Assembly: GCA_902796625.1 (NCBI GenBank)
Contig: CADBPX010000112.1
Coordinates: forward strand, 1-6,283
Reading direction: 5' to 3'
DNA length: 6,283 nucleotides
From: an uncultured Pseudomonadota bacterium
GTDB taxonomy: Bacteria; Pseudomonadota; Alphaproteobacteria; RF32; CAG-239
The notes below the pieces were generated by a model. That model was not told the origin of the DNA. It did not search any database and saw only the letters and a program-made list of their open reading frames with translations. Position numbers and translations under genes: made by a program. Positions 1 to 5,654 of the stretch are shown here, piece by piece. Each line of letters opens with the position of its first letter. The stretch's first letter is position 1.

Positions 1-669
1 ACCGGCTCCCTTTGCCCATTGATATACGTCATTAATGCGATCTGCCGCCGCATTTCCCGATCTTTGAACATATATATTGCGCGCATCGGTCCATTGTAAA
101 ATTTTCATCTCACGCTTCTTAAAATCAGCATATATTTTAGCAAGCTTTGCATTATATTCGTGAACACATTCGTTGTTAGCCTGCGTCTTTTGCGCATCAG
201 CCGCACCTAATACCGAATCGGTACATTTTTTCAAATCATCACCTTCTTGGCCTTTACACTGGTCATTTTCCGTAGCTTTGACTTTTTGATAAGCTTCTTC
301 GGCGCGTTTTTTACATTCAACTTCCATTTCCGCCAGCAATTTCTTATTAGCCGAATTGAACTTTAAGGTTTGGCTCAACCCCAAAGAACTGCCGACAAGG
401 CCGGCGATATTGCCCATTTCAAACTCGCGAAACAGCATTTTGGCTGCCCCGCCAAATCCCATATGGGCTATTTCTTTATAGTGCTGGATATTTGCCGCAA
501 CTTGCGCCGCATTTCCCAAAACTTGCTGAATCGACGTGGCCACTGATTGTCCGATACGTGTCACATCAAATGTCGGCAACGGAATTAAAGCCTCGGCTTT
601 TTGCGCCGGTCCGGTTATCATTAAGCCGACAAAGGCTAATATTGTTAGTTTACGCACATAAAATCTCAT
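1..669 (-). CDS. Exported T4SS protein at the VirB5/TrbJ position, 3' end cut off by the window edge
   Basis: The reading frame is open from the ATG at 667-669 to base 1, giving 223 residues with the C-terminus missing. AGGAGG lies 5 bases before the ATG, which fixes the start. Residues 1-27 form a Sec signal peptide (basic start, hydrophobic stretch, KAEA before the mature end), so the protein is periplasmic or surface exposed. The mature N-terminus and following helices (QQVLGNAAQVAANIQHYKEI) resemble VirB5/TrbJ proteins, minor pilus-tip components. Its place directly after virB4 matches virB5 in the classical virB2-3-4-5 order. Residues 105-195 are rich in charged and helix-forming residues and hold four cysteines (C119, C138, C149, C168) placed symmetrically, suggesting an antiparallel helical hairpin. 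Family assignment rests on position and general character and is moderate; signal peptide and reading frame are clear. Confidence 0.72.
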   Translation of the reverse strand, partial: MRFYVRKLTILAFVGLMITGPAQKAEALIPLPTFDVTRIGQSVATSIQQVLGNAAQVAANIQHYKEIAHMGFGGAAKMLFREFEMGNIAGLVGSSLGLSQTLKFNSANKKLLAEMEVECKKRAEEAYQKVKATENDQCKGQEGDDLKKCTDSVLGAADAQKTQANNECVHEYNAKLAKIYADFKKREMKILQWTDARNIYVQRSGNAAADRINDVYQWAKGAG

Positions 670-670
670 G

Positions 671-680
671 ATAACCTCCT
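671..680 (-). promoter_or_regulatory. Strong ribosome binding site of the VirB5-position gene
   Basis: The minus strand carries AGGAGG (675-680) followed by 5 bases and the ATG at 669. It is a near-ideal Shine-Dalgarno site and supports the chosen start. Confidence 0.75.
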
Positions 681-694
681 TACAGTTCTACACT

Positions 695-722
695 ATTATA
701 ATTGTCCTACGCTTTATATGAA
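695..722 (-). promoter_or_regulatory. Candidate internal sigma70-like promoter before the VirB5-position gene
   Basis: In the 75-base gap after virB4 the minus strand has TATAAT (695-700), a perfect -10 box, preceded 16 bases upstream by TTCATA (717-722), which matches four of six positions of TTGACA. Transcription would start near 688, giving a short leader that includes the ribosome site. This would let the distal T4SS genes be expressed partly independently of the main promoter. AT-rich gaps produce such matches by chance, so confidence is limited. Confidence 0.42.
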
Positions 723-744
723 AAAGCAATACTTTTTTAAAAAC

Positions 745-3180
745 CTAGGCAATATTTAAATATTTTGTAACAAATCCGTCTTCACCATACTCTTTTATTA
801 ATTGCTGAACCAATAAAACGTTCTTGCGTCCTGAATTATAAATCCGCAAATATTTACCCAAACTGCCCAGATTAACGTCAAGAATCACCGATTCTCCGGT
901 AACCGGACGAGACAATAAAATTGCATACGGAAAATCACGGTAACTTTTACCGTAAATAAAATCAAGCTCGGATTCATTTAAGTTCCAACTGGCATAATCA
1001 CCCGGCTGAGCTTGAGGATTGCGGAAAAAGATAACCGTTTGGCATTGACCGCGAATCACTTCACCAACACCTAACTTATCGACAATATTCGGCTGTTGGA
1101 ATGCACATAAATAAGCCTGACGTTTTTTACGACCTTCCTGCAGACCGATAATGAAATAGTCCTTAAACATCGGGTGCTTCAACATTGGTGCGGTTTCATC
1201 GATCATAATTAACGACGGCGCTCCGGTTTCACCGGTTTCCACTTGAATACGGTGCATAATATAGCTGATTACGGCCGGCGCCAAAGTTTCATCTTCAAAA
1301 ATATGGGTAAAGTCAAAGGCCATAAAGCGCCGACTATGCAAGTCCAAGCTATCGTTCTGACCGTTAAAAATCGGTCCGTACTGATCCTGATTAACCCAAC
1401 GATACAGCTCACGGCGCATATTTCCGGTCGGTGAAAAGCAACTTTTATATAAGTTTTTCAACAATCTTTCTTCCGGTCGCAAATATTCAAACGAAGTCGT
1501 CACCGCCCGTGCTACTTCACGATCGGCAAGCGCATCATCTACCATGGTTATAGATTTCAACCACCGCCGCAAGAAGTTACGATTTTCAACTGTGTCATTA
1601 CAGTCAAACGGGTTTATGCTGACGTTTTTATCATCACCGTCAAAGCCGACATAAGCTCCCTTAACCGCACGGGTAAAGATTTGTGCACCCAAATAGCGGT
1701 CAAAGAAGAACACCCGCAAATCAGCATGCCGCATTGCCTGACCGGCCAAAAACGTTAACAAAGTTGTTTTACCTTGTCCGGTCGGGCCGATAATGCAGCA
1801 GTGGGCCACCGCCGCATCTTCACTGGAAACGTGAAATTGAAAACGATACGGCGAACCAGACATGGTGCGGAATACAGTAATTGCGCCGTTACCCCAGTCA
1901 CTCTTGCTGAAGCCCTCGGACGGGTGATCCATGGTAATGGCCGTCGCAATAACCCGTGACAAATAACGATAGGTCCGCGGATAGGTATCATAGGTCGGAA
2001 ATTGGGTGAAGAACACAGCTTGCGAAACCCAACCCTCACGTACCGGAGTAACCACGAATGCTCGGCAAATTCTTTGTACTTCCGACTCACCGAAATCAAT
2101 TTCTTCCTTACTGGCACCCTTAATGATAACCGTAAATGAATATTCACTCAGCGACTGATAATTGTTATCGCTATCATCAATTGCGGCCAAAGCTTCATCA
2201 TATTGTTCGGCAACATTAGATGAAAAGCTGGTTACTTTGGCCATGCGCCCTTGTTGTACCAAAAGCAAACGGGCTTGTGAGCGGAACAACGGACGAATAT
2301 TGTGCAAAATCACCAATTCACAATCAATAGCGTTCAGCGAATAAATCATACTCTCATCCATTGCTTCACCGCTAGCGCGAATCCCGAACGCAGCTTCATA
2401 AAGTTCATGATCGCCGGAGAAAAATTTAATCAATCCCTGTTCTTGCGAAAAGTGAATATGGTCCGCTGTTAACATTTCGCACAAACGATCACCGCTGACA
2501 TTGCGAACTTTCGGCTCCGGCTTAGAAATCGGACTGCATAAATGGGCAAACAAATAGAACGGACTGTCTTTCGGATCGCTGTTATCGGTTTCATACATCG
2601 GGCTAACACCGTAGTCACCCAAAGTGGATATCAAACTTTGTGATGCATAATTTAAGTCTTTTAAAGCATCTTTACGATCGATTACCGAAAGAATAATATA
2701 GTGCTTATTGCTGTATATGCGATCCATATTATCAAACCAAATTTTGGAAACCGTCTCTAACAGCGGATTATTGAAATCGCGTTTTTCACTTTCCAGCGAT
2801 ACTCGATCACGAGTTGTAATAACGCGGCAAATTACCTGCATATTAGACATATCGTCAATCCACGATTTGCGCGCTTCCATCATTGAATAGGTTTGCTCCG
2901 GCGTGGCGGCAGCCAAATCAACCCCGACCAAACGAAATACCCGAGCATATGAATTGTTGCTGCATTGAATTGTTACACCGTCAGACATCAATTTTGTGAA
3001 CGGTAAAAAGTCAGAAACTCGTGATTCGCGCGGTTGCGGCAACACCCAATTACCAAAACGCGTAGACAGCAAAATAGCAAAAGATGCCGCCGAAACAATA
3101 CCGATTAAAGCAACGGCAATCTGGATATTGCTCAAATGCTCCATAAAAATGCTGAATATATCAAAATCATTTCCGATCAT
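745..3180 (-). CDS. virB4: VirB4-family T4SS ATPase
   Basis: VirB4 is the large inner-membrane-associated ATPase that powers substrate transfer and pilus biogenesis. The 811 residues match the family's usual length. A hydrophobic segment at residues 19-39 could anchor the N-terminus. The CagE/TrbE/VirB-type N-terminal domain fills roughly residues 50-420, and the RecA-like motor follows. Walker A is GPTGQGKTT (465-473, Lys471); Walker B is SLIMIDE with Asp661 and Glu662. Other family-typical segments are FFFDR (Asp494), INPF (522-525), the EGRKKRQ stretch (682-688) and FQQPN (694-698). The motor appears intact. The start codon overlaps the virB3 stop in an ATGA arrangement, so translation is probably coupled; there is no strong Shine-Dalgarno site of its own. 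An alternative ATG is Met13 (3142-3144), also without a ribosome site. Family assignment is firm; the transported substrate is unknown. Confidence 0.97.
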   Translation of the reverse strand: MIGNDFDIFSIFMEHLSNIQIAVALIGIVSAASFAILLSTRFGNWVLPQPRESRVSDFLPFTKLMSDGVTIQCSNNSYARVFRLVGVDLAAATPEQTYSMMEARKSWIDDMSNMQVICRVITTRDRVSLESEKRDFNNPLLETVSKIWFDNMDRIYSNKHYIILSVIDRKDALKDLNYASQSLISTLGDYGVSPMYETDNSDPKDSPFYLFAHLCSPISKPEPKVRNVSGDRLCEMLTADHIHFSQEQGLIKFFSGDHELYEAAFGIRASGEAMDESMIYSLNAIDCELVILHNIRPLFRSQARLLLVQQGRMAKVTSFSSNVAEQYDEALAAIDDSDNNYQSLSEYSFTVIIKGASKEEIDFGESEVQRICRAFVVTPVREGWVSQAVFFTQFPTYDTYPRTYRYLSRVIATAITMDHPSEGFSKSDWGNGAITVFRTMSGSPYRFQFHVSSEDAAVAHCCIIGPTGQGKTTLLTFLAGQAMRHADLRVFFFDRYLGAQIFTRAVKGAYVGFDGDDKNVSINPFDCNDTVENRNFLRRWLKSITMVDDALADREVARAVTTSFEYLRPEERLLKNLYKSCFSPTGNMRRELYRWVNQDQYGPIFNGQNDSLDLHSRRFMAFDFTHIFEDETLAPAVISYIMHRIQVETGETGAPSLIMIDETAPMLKHPMFKDYFIIGLQEGRKKRQAYLCAFQQPNIVDKLGVGEVIRGQCQTVIFFRNPQAQPGDYASWNLNESELDFIYGKSYRDFPYAILLSRPVTGESVILDVNLGSLGKYLRIYNSGRKNVLLVQQLIKEYGEDGFVTKYLNIA

Positions 3181-3467
3181 GGCTCATACTTACTACCTTT
3201 CACCGCATAAAGATTGGTTGTACGTTTATATGTTTGCCCATAGGCCTGCAACATTGTTGATAAGTGCGGTTCTTTTACTCCGGCACCGATAAGAGCGGCA
3301 TGCGCCAGCAATATAGTGGTAATGAAAAACAGCGGGTTCATATCCAAAACCCCGATACCGATAAACAGCATCGGCATTTGTACCCCTAAATTAATAATCG
3401 CCGGTACCATCGGTGCCAACAAAAACTTGGGCGGCTGAGCCACGGCTTTTAAAATTTCTGCGCGCAT
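3177..3467 (-). CDS. virB3: VirB3-family inner-membrane T4SS protein
   Basis: VirB3 is a small inner-membrane protein that works with VirB4 and is needed for pilus assembly. The product is 96 residues, close to the family norm. It has an amphipathic N-terminus with PPKFLLAP (12-19), two closely spaced hydrophobic segments (about 20-41 and 45-62) and a polar C-terminal part beginning GVKEPHL (63-69), typical of VirB3/TrbD-like proteins. It starts 3 bases after the preceding gene's stop, and its ribosome site AGGGAGG lies in the end of that gene. It overlaps virB4 by 4 bases. VirB3 and VirB4 are fused in some systems, so this tight coupling is consistent with a shared complex. Confidence 0.9.
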   Translation of the reverse strand: MRAEILKAVAQPPKFLLAPMVPAIINLGVQMPMLFIGIGVLDMNPLFFITTILLAHAALIGAGVKEPHLSTMLQAYGQTYKRTTNLYAVKGSKYEP

Positions 3468-3470
3468 TAC

Positions 3471-3905
3471 TTACCTCCCTAACACCTCTTGCCGCAATGC
3501 GGCGGCGGTTTGTGTATCCCGAATGTTTTCGGCGGTTATTGCAGACAATTCGCGGTAAATATTGTAATTTTGCTTAACCAATTGAGCGGGATTTTGAGTT
3601 TTGGCCGCCACTGACTTTTGCAATTCAGCTAGCTGTTTAGCCGCCAAATCCGGCGCGGTTACCATGGTTTGTGATAAATCGCCAAGCTCATTGGCACTTA
3701 TTTTACCGGCTTGATAGGCATCTTTGATTTCGCTATCTTTAAGCTGACGTACCTTTAGTTTTCCCAAAACGCTTAGTTTATGCAGGTTGGTATTTTGGTC
3801 ACCGGCCGACGTCTGAGCCAGTCCGGCGGTATTTTCCTCTAAATAAGCCTGAACCGCCGCAACATTAATCAACATCAAAAATAATACAACCAACCACAAT
3901 TTCAT
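3471..3905 (-). CDS. Exported helical protein of unknown function in the T4SS operon
   Basis: I do not recognise this 144-residue product. Residues 1-20 form a clear Sec signal peptide ending AVQA, with mature protein starting YLEEN. There is no lipobox cysteine and no further membrane segment, so it should be soluble in the periplasm or associated with the pilus. The mature part is rich in Ala, Gln, Leu and Lys and looks mostly helical, ending in a charged helix around residues 112-141. The C-terminal helix is faintly VirB5-like, but this is too weak for a name. It lies between the pilin genes and virB3, 25 bases after the third pilin gene and 3 bases before virB3, where standard virB operons have nothing. 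Its ribosome site is poor: a GGAAGGGAAG stretch sits too far from the ATG for good spacing. A pilin-associated factor or pilus minor component is possible. Confidence 0.82.
   Translation of the reverse strand: MKLWLVVLFLMLINVAAVQAYLEENTAGLAQTSAGDQNTNLHKLSVLGKLKVRQLKDSEIKDAYQAGKISANELGDLSQTMVTAPDLAAKQLAELQKSVAAKTQNPAQLVKQNYNIYRELSAITAENIRDTQTAAALRQEVLGR
3474..3480 (-). promoter_or_regulatory. virB3 ribosome binding site embedded in the end of the preceding gene
   Basis: AGGGAGG on the minus strand forms the last sense codons of the 144-residue gene (Gly-Arg), just before its TAA stop. The virB3 ATG follows 6 bases later. This arrangement favours ribosome re-initiation and ties VirB3 output to translation of the upstream gene. 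Confidence 0.7.
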
Positions 3906-3930
3906 TTTTATTTAAAGCTTCCCTTCCGGT

Positions 3931-4404
3931 TTACATCATTGCTCTGCTACCGGTACCACCTGTACCACCGCTTTTGCTAACATTTCCAGGTGTCTGATCT
4001 GACGGATTAGAGGTATTAACATAAATATCTATATCTCTTCCCTTAACGGTATCGCCGCAATACTGATTGATATTACCATCTGTACCTTCGCCACCCCGGG
4101 TAGCCAAACCGGCAACACCGGCCATGGCGGCTAAAATAAAGCAACTGAGCATAATATAAGATAAAGTTTTCCAATTTACTTTACCGAAAATTGCCCCCAT
4201 AGTTACAACGATTAAACCCAAACCGGCAATAATTAAACCGACTTTACGCAAACCGCAACCAATTTTACCGGCATAACCTGCCAACATCACAAACGGACCT
4301 AATTGATAATTCTCTACCACAACTTTTGTGTCCGCATATACCAATGTCGGCAACAAAGATACCGCTAATAAACATAACGAAAAATATATCAATTTCTTAG
4401 ACAT
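3931..4404 (-). CDS. VirB2/TrbC-like pilin with a long C-terminal tail
   Basis: The product is 157 residues from the ATG at 4402-4404. Another ATG two codons upstream (4408-4410) would give 159, but AGGAG then lies only one base from it, whereas it is 7 bases from 4404. In 159-residue numbering, a signal peptide ends at VYA-D (residue 26), membrane helix 1 is about 57-74, the loop is IFGKVNW (74-80), and helix 2 is about 82-102. This two-helix hairpin with an FG-x-x-x-W loop is the VirB2/TrbC cyclic-pilin-like architecture and is shared with the two upstream genes. Unusually, about 57 polar residues follow helix 2, ending in a Gly/Thr/Ser-rich stretch (SGGTGGTGS); typical VirB2 proteins have a short tail. 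C52 and C118 flank the hairpin and should both face the periplasm. It may be a specialised pilin or a minor subunit. Function is inferred from architecture. Confidence 0.83.
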   Translation of the reverse strand: MSKKLIYFSLCLLAVSLLPTLVYADTKVVVENYQLGPFVMLAGYAGKIGCGLRKVGLIIAGLGLIVVTMGAIFGKVNWKTLSYIMLSCFILAAMAGVAGLATRGGEGTDGNINQYCGDTVKGRDIDIYVNTSNPSDQTPGNVSKSGGTGGTGSRAMM

Positions 4405-4410
4405 AAGCAT

Positions 4411-4416
4411 TCTCCT
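4411..4416 (-). promoter_or_regulatory. Ribosome binding site deciding the start of the third pilin gene
   Basis: AGGAGA on the minus strand directly abuts the first ATG (4408-4410) but stands about 7 bases from the second ATG (4402-4404). Normal spacing therefore favours the second ATG. The site lies immediately after the stop of the preceding pilin gene (TAG, 4417-4419), suggesting coupled translation. Confidence 0.6.
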
Positions 4417-4749
4417 CTAATCTGCTCCGGCAATATCCGGTTGGGCGTCGATTATATCGGCAGTCTGGTTGACATAGGTAGCAACAAATAAAGCAATCAA
4501 AATTGCCGCCAACCACTTCCAGTTAAAATTACCAAACATTCCGGCAATACAAACACAAGCTAAACCAATCATCGACGCCGGATATATAATTTGTAGCAAT
4601 CCCGCGCCAATAGCTTTGCCGGCACCTGTCAAGGCCGAGAATGTCGCTCCTTCGGCATACGCATCTGTTGTATATAAAAATAAAGAAAACAACAAACACA
4701 GCGTATACTTATTGTTATATAAAAACTCCTTTATTTTAATGTACAACAT
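4417..4749 (-). CDS. VirB2/TrbC-like pilin (second of three)
   Basis: This 110-residue protein has an N-terminal signal peptide with a rather long basic lead (residues 1-14), a hydrophobic core at 15-27 and a cleavage-like AYA-E site at 30-33. The mature protein of about 78 residues has two membrane helices (about 51-71 and 78-94) joined by a short loop MFGNFNW (71-77), the hairpin layout of VirB2/TrbC major pilins. The loop matches those of the two neighbouring pilin-like genes at FG and W, while the rest is strongly diverged. Two cysteines (C65, C67) lie within helix 1. AGGAGG sits 5 bases before the ATG. A 120-base gap with hairpins separates it from the first pilin gene, and the next gene begins within 12 bases of its stop. 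Confidence 0.87.
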   Translation of the reverse strand: MLYIKIKEFLYNNKYTLCLLFSLFLYTTDAYAEGATFSALTGAGKAIGAGLLQIIYPASMIGLACVCIAGMFGNFNWKWLAAILIALFVATYVNQTADIIDAQPDIAGAD

Positions 4750-4767
4750 TTTTCCCTCCTCGCGTCG

Positions 4768-4795
4768 TATTTTCTAATTTCTTACTCAGAAAATA
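4768..4795. repeat. Inverted repeat in the leader of the second pilin gene
   Basis: TATTTTCT (4768-4775) and AGAAAATA (4788-4795) are perfect 8-base complements separated by 12 bases. They lie just upstream of the second pilin's AGGAGG. The stem would be AU-rich and modest; it could be a protein-binding site, a leader hairpin or chance in AT-rich sequence. Confidence 0.35.
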
Positions 4796-4823
4796 TTCAA
4801 TCAATCAACAAATAATCGCCATC

Positions 4824-4857
4824 AAAACCCCGAAGGGTAAGGGGCTTAAAGCCCCTT
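4824..4857 (-). terminator. Double hairpin after the first pilin gene, possible partial terminator or attenuator
   Basis: Read on the minus strand just after the first pilin's stop, AAGGGGC (4851-4857) pairs with GCCCCTT (4839-4845) around a 5-base loop. This is followed at once by ACCC-TTCG-GGGT (4827-4838), a short stem closed by a stable UUCG tetraloop and leading into four U's. A competing fold pairs the CCCC at 4841-4844 with GGGG at 4828-4831 and would break the first hairpin. The U-run is short, so incomplete termination is likely. Such a site would keep the first pilin transcript abundant while letting fewer transcripts continue into the other T4SS genes. Stems are seen directly; the regulatory role is inferred. 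Confidence 0.6.
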
Positions 4858-4861
4858 TAAA

Positions 4862-4891
4862 ATTATACCCTAATTAACACCTTTGAGTGAA
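4862..4891 (-). promoter_or_regulatory. Weak candidate promoter at the end of the first pilin gene
   Basis: The minus strand has TATAAT (4862-4867) just after the stop, with TTCACT (4886-4891, four of six matches to TTGACA) 18 bases upstream. Transcription would start near 4855, inside the hairpin arm, putting the hairpin at the 5' end of a transcript for the downstream genes. This could equally be chance in AT-rich DNA. Confidence 0.25.
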
Positions 4892-5220
4892 TCTCTAAAG
4901 TCTGTATTCTCATTAACTGTTGCATCTTCGGTTGCATATTTTACGACTGAACCGGCAACGGCTACAACCGCCAAACCGAAAGCTAAAGCAGCAAACCACG
5001 GCCATTTTACTTTACCGAAAATAGCTTGGAAAGCAAGAGCAATTAAACCAAAACCACCGATAACAAACAGAACGGTTTTAGCATTTTTAAACAGAGCCGA
5101 TAACTTCAACTTTGCTACATCAAAAACTGTATTGGCAGCACTGGCATCACCAATCATTACAAATGTAAACAAAATTACCATAGAAGCAATCGTCAACATA
5201 TTATTTTTAAAGAATCTCAT
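4870..5220 (-). CDS. VirB2/TrbC-like pilin (first of three, promoter-proximal)
   Basis: This 116-residue protein is probably the major T4SS pilin. A Sec signal peptide ends at ASA-A (residues 26-29), leaving a mature chain of 88 residues, in the normal range for VirB2. Membrane helix 1 spans about 49-67, the short basic loop is FGKVKW (68-73), and helix 2 spans about 74-93, followed by a polar tail of about 23 residues. This two-helix hairpin is the VirB2/TrbC pattern, and the loop is shared with the two downstream genes. AAGGAGA stands about 6-7 bases before the ATG, and a good promoter lies 37 bases further upstream. Being first and followed by a hairpin suggests it is made in excess, as expected for a polymer subunit. 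The helices are cysteine-free, unlike those of the other two. Confidence 0.88.
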   Translation of the reverse strand: MRFFKNNMLTIASMVILFTFVMIGDASAANTVFDVAKLKLSALFKNAKTVLFVIGGFGLIALAFQAIFGKVKWPWFAALAFGLAVVAVAGSVVKYATEDATVNENTDFRDSLKGVN

Positions 5221-5256
5221 TTTCTTTCTCCTTAGTCAAATTCATCTTACATTTAT

Positions 5257-5285
5257 ATCATAGCGCATTTTTTGCTAAACGCCAA
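5257..5285 (-). promoter_or_regulatory. Main sigma70-like promoter of the T4SS operon
   Basis: On the minus strand TTGGCG (5280-5285) and TATGAT (5257-5262) are separated by exactly 17 bases; they match the sigma70 consensus at four and five of six positions. Transcription would start near 5250, giving a leader of about 30 bases that includes the ribosome site of the first pilin. Confidence 0.65.
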
Positions 5286-5321
5286 GTATTTTTAGTTTTT
5301 AACAACATCTTGTTTTAGCAA
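5272..5321. repeat. Inverted TTGCTAAA half-sites bracketing the -35 box
   Basis: TTGCTAAA (5272-5279, inside the promoter spacer) is repeated in inverted orientation as TTTAGCAA (5314-5321). Their centres are 42 bases apart, about four helical turns, so both would face the same side of DNA. This layout could suit a regulator binding or looping across the promoter; no protein is known to bind it. Confidence 0.33.
5301..5314. promoter_or_regulatory. Palindrome upstream of the T4SS promoter, possible activator or repressor site
   Basis: AACAA-CATC-TTGTT is a perfect 5-4-5 inverted repeat. Its centre is about 57 bases upstream of the predicted transcription start, a usual position for an activator acting next to RNA polymerase. 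The sequence is AT-rich, so chance cannot be excluded. Confidence 0.38.
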
Positions 5322-5445
5322 CAAAAAACGGCGTGTAACAAAAAATTCACATTTATACAATGTTATACGTTATTATTTTTAACATACAAAAAGTAAATAA
5401 ATTGATAAAATTACATAGTGCTTCTTTTACCGTCACTCAGAGCGT

Positions 5446-5529
5446 TTTTTAACTGTCATGTCTATTTTGTATTTATTTTTAATGTCATGCCTCGTTTTAT
5501 TTTAATATCATTACTTGAGGTACGAGCCA
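5446..5529. repeat. Degenerate TGTCATG repeats and a long stem-loop
   Basis: TTTTTAACTGTCATG (5446-5460) recurs with one base missing at 5476-5489. The second copy runs into TGCCTCGT (5488-5495), which is complementary at seven of eight positions to ACGAGCCA (5522-5529). These may be decayed copies or fragments of the element at 5538-5654, which begins with the same TTAACTGTCA. Confidence 0.45.
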
Positions 5530-5537
5530 CATAGATA

Positions 5538-5654
5538 TTAACTGTCACCCCTCCGAGTGCCATTAGGCACGAGGCCAAGGGGGCTTCCGCTTCTTTTTTT
5601 AATGCATTCGAAGATCGCTGGACGTTTTCTGGCGAAAACGAGCGATGACTGTTA
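5538..5654. repeat. MITE/REP-like element of about 117 bases with twin bulged hairpins
   Basis: The left end TAACTGTCA (5539-5547) and the inverted right end TGACTGTTA (5646-5654) match at eight of nine positions. Inside are two hairpins with the same layout: an outer stem, a three-base bulge on the left side, an inner stem and a four-base loop. The first (5550-5574) has outer CCTC/GAGG, bulge CGA, inner GTGCC/GGCAC and loop ATTA. The second (5614-5646) has outer ATCGCT/AGCGAT, bulge GGA, inner CGTTTTC/GAAAACG and loop TGGC. Paired hairpins recall REP/BIME or MITE elements. Other genomic copies cannot be seen here. Confidence 0.5.

Noticed and set aside
724..742. AAAAAG/CTTTTT hairpin after virB4 as a terminator
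   Set aside because: The stem is almost entirely A-U and would be too weak to terminate.
1755..2147. 130-residue minus-strand frame inside virB4
   Set aside because: It is an alternative frame of the virB4 coding sequence around Walker A, with an Arg/Pro-rich nonsense-like product.
2996..3292. 98-residue plus-strand frame across the virB3-virB4 junction
   Set aside because: It is antisense to two overlapping, firmly assigned genes and has no start signals of its own.
4883..5263. 126-residue plus-strand frame opposite the first pilin gene
   Set aside because: It is antisense to a well-supported pilin gene with signal peptide, ribosome site and promoter; the frame is open only because of the pilin's codon composition.
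5320..5345. Repeated AACAAAAAA as a CRISPR-like or iteron array
   Set aside because: There are only two short, A-rich copies with no further periodic units, which is expected in AT-rich spacer DNA.
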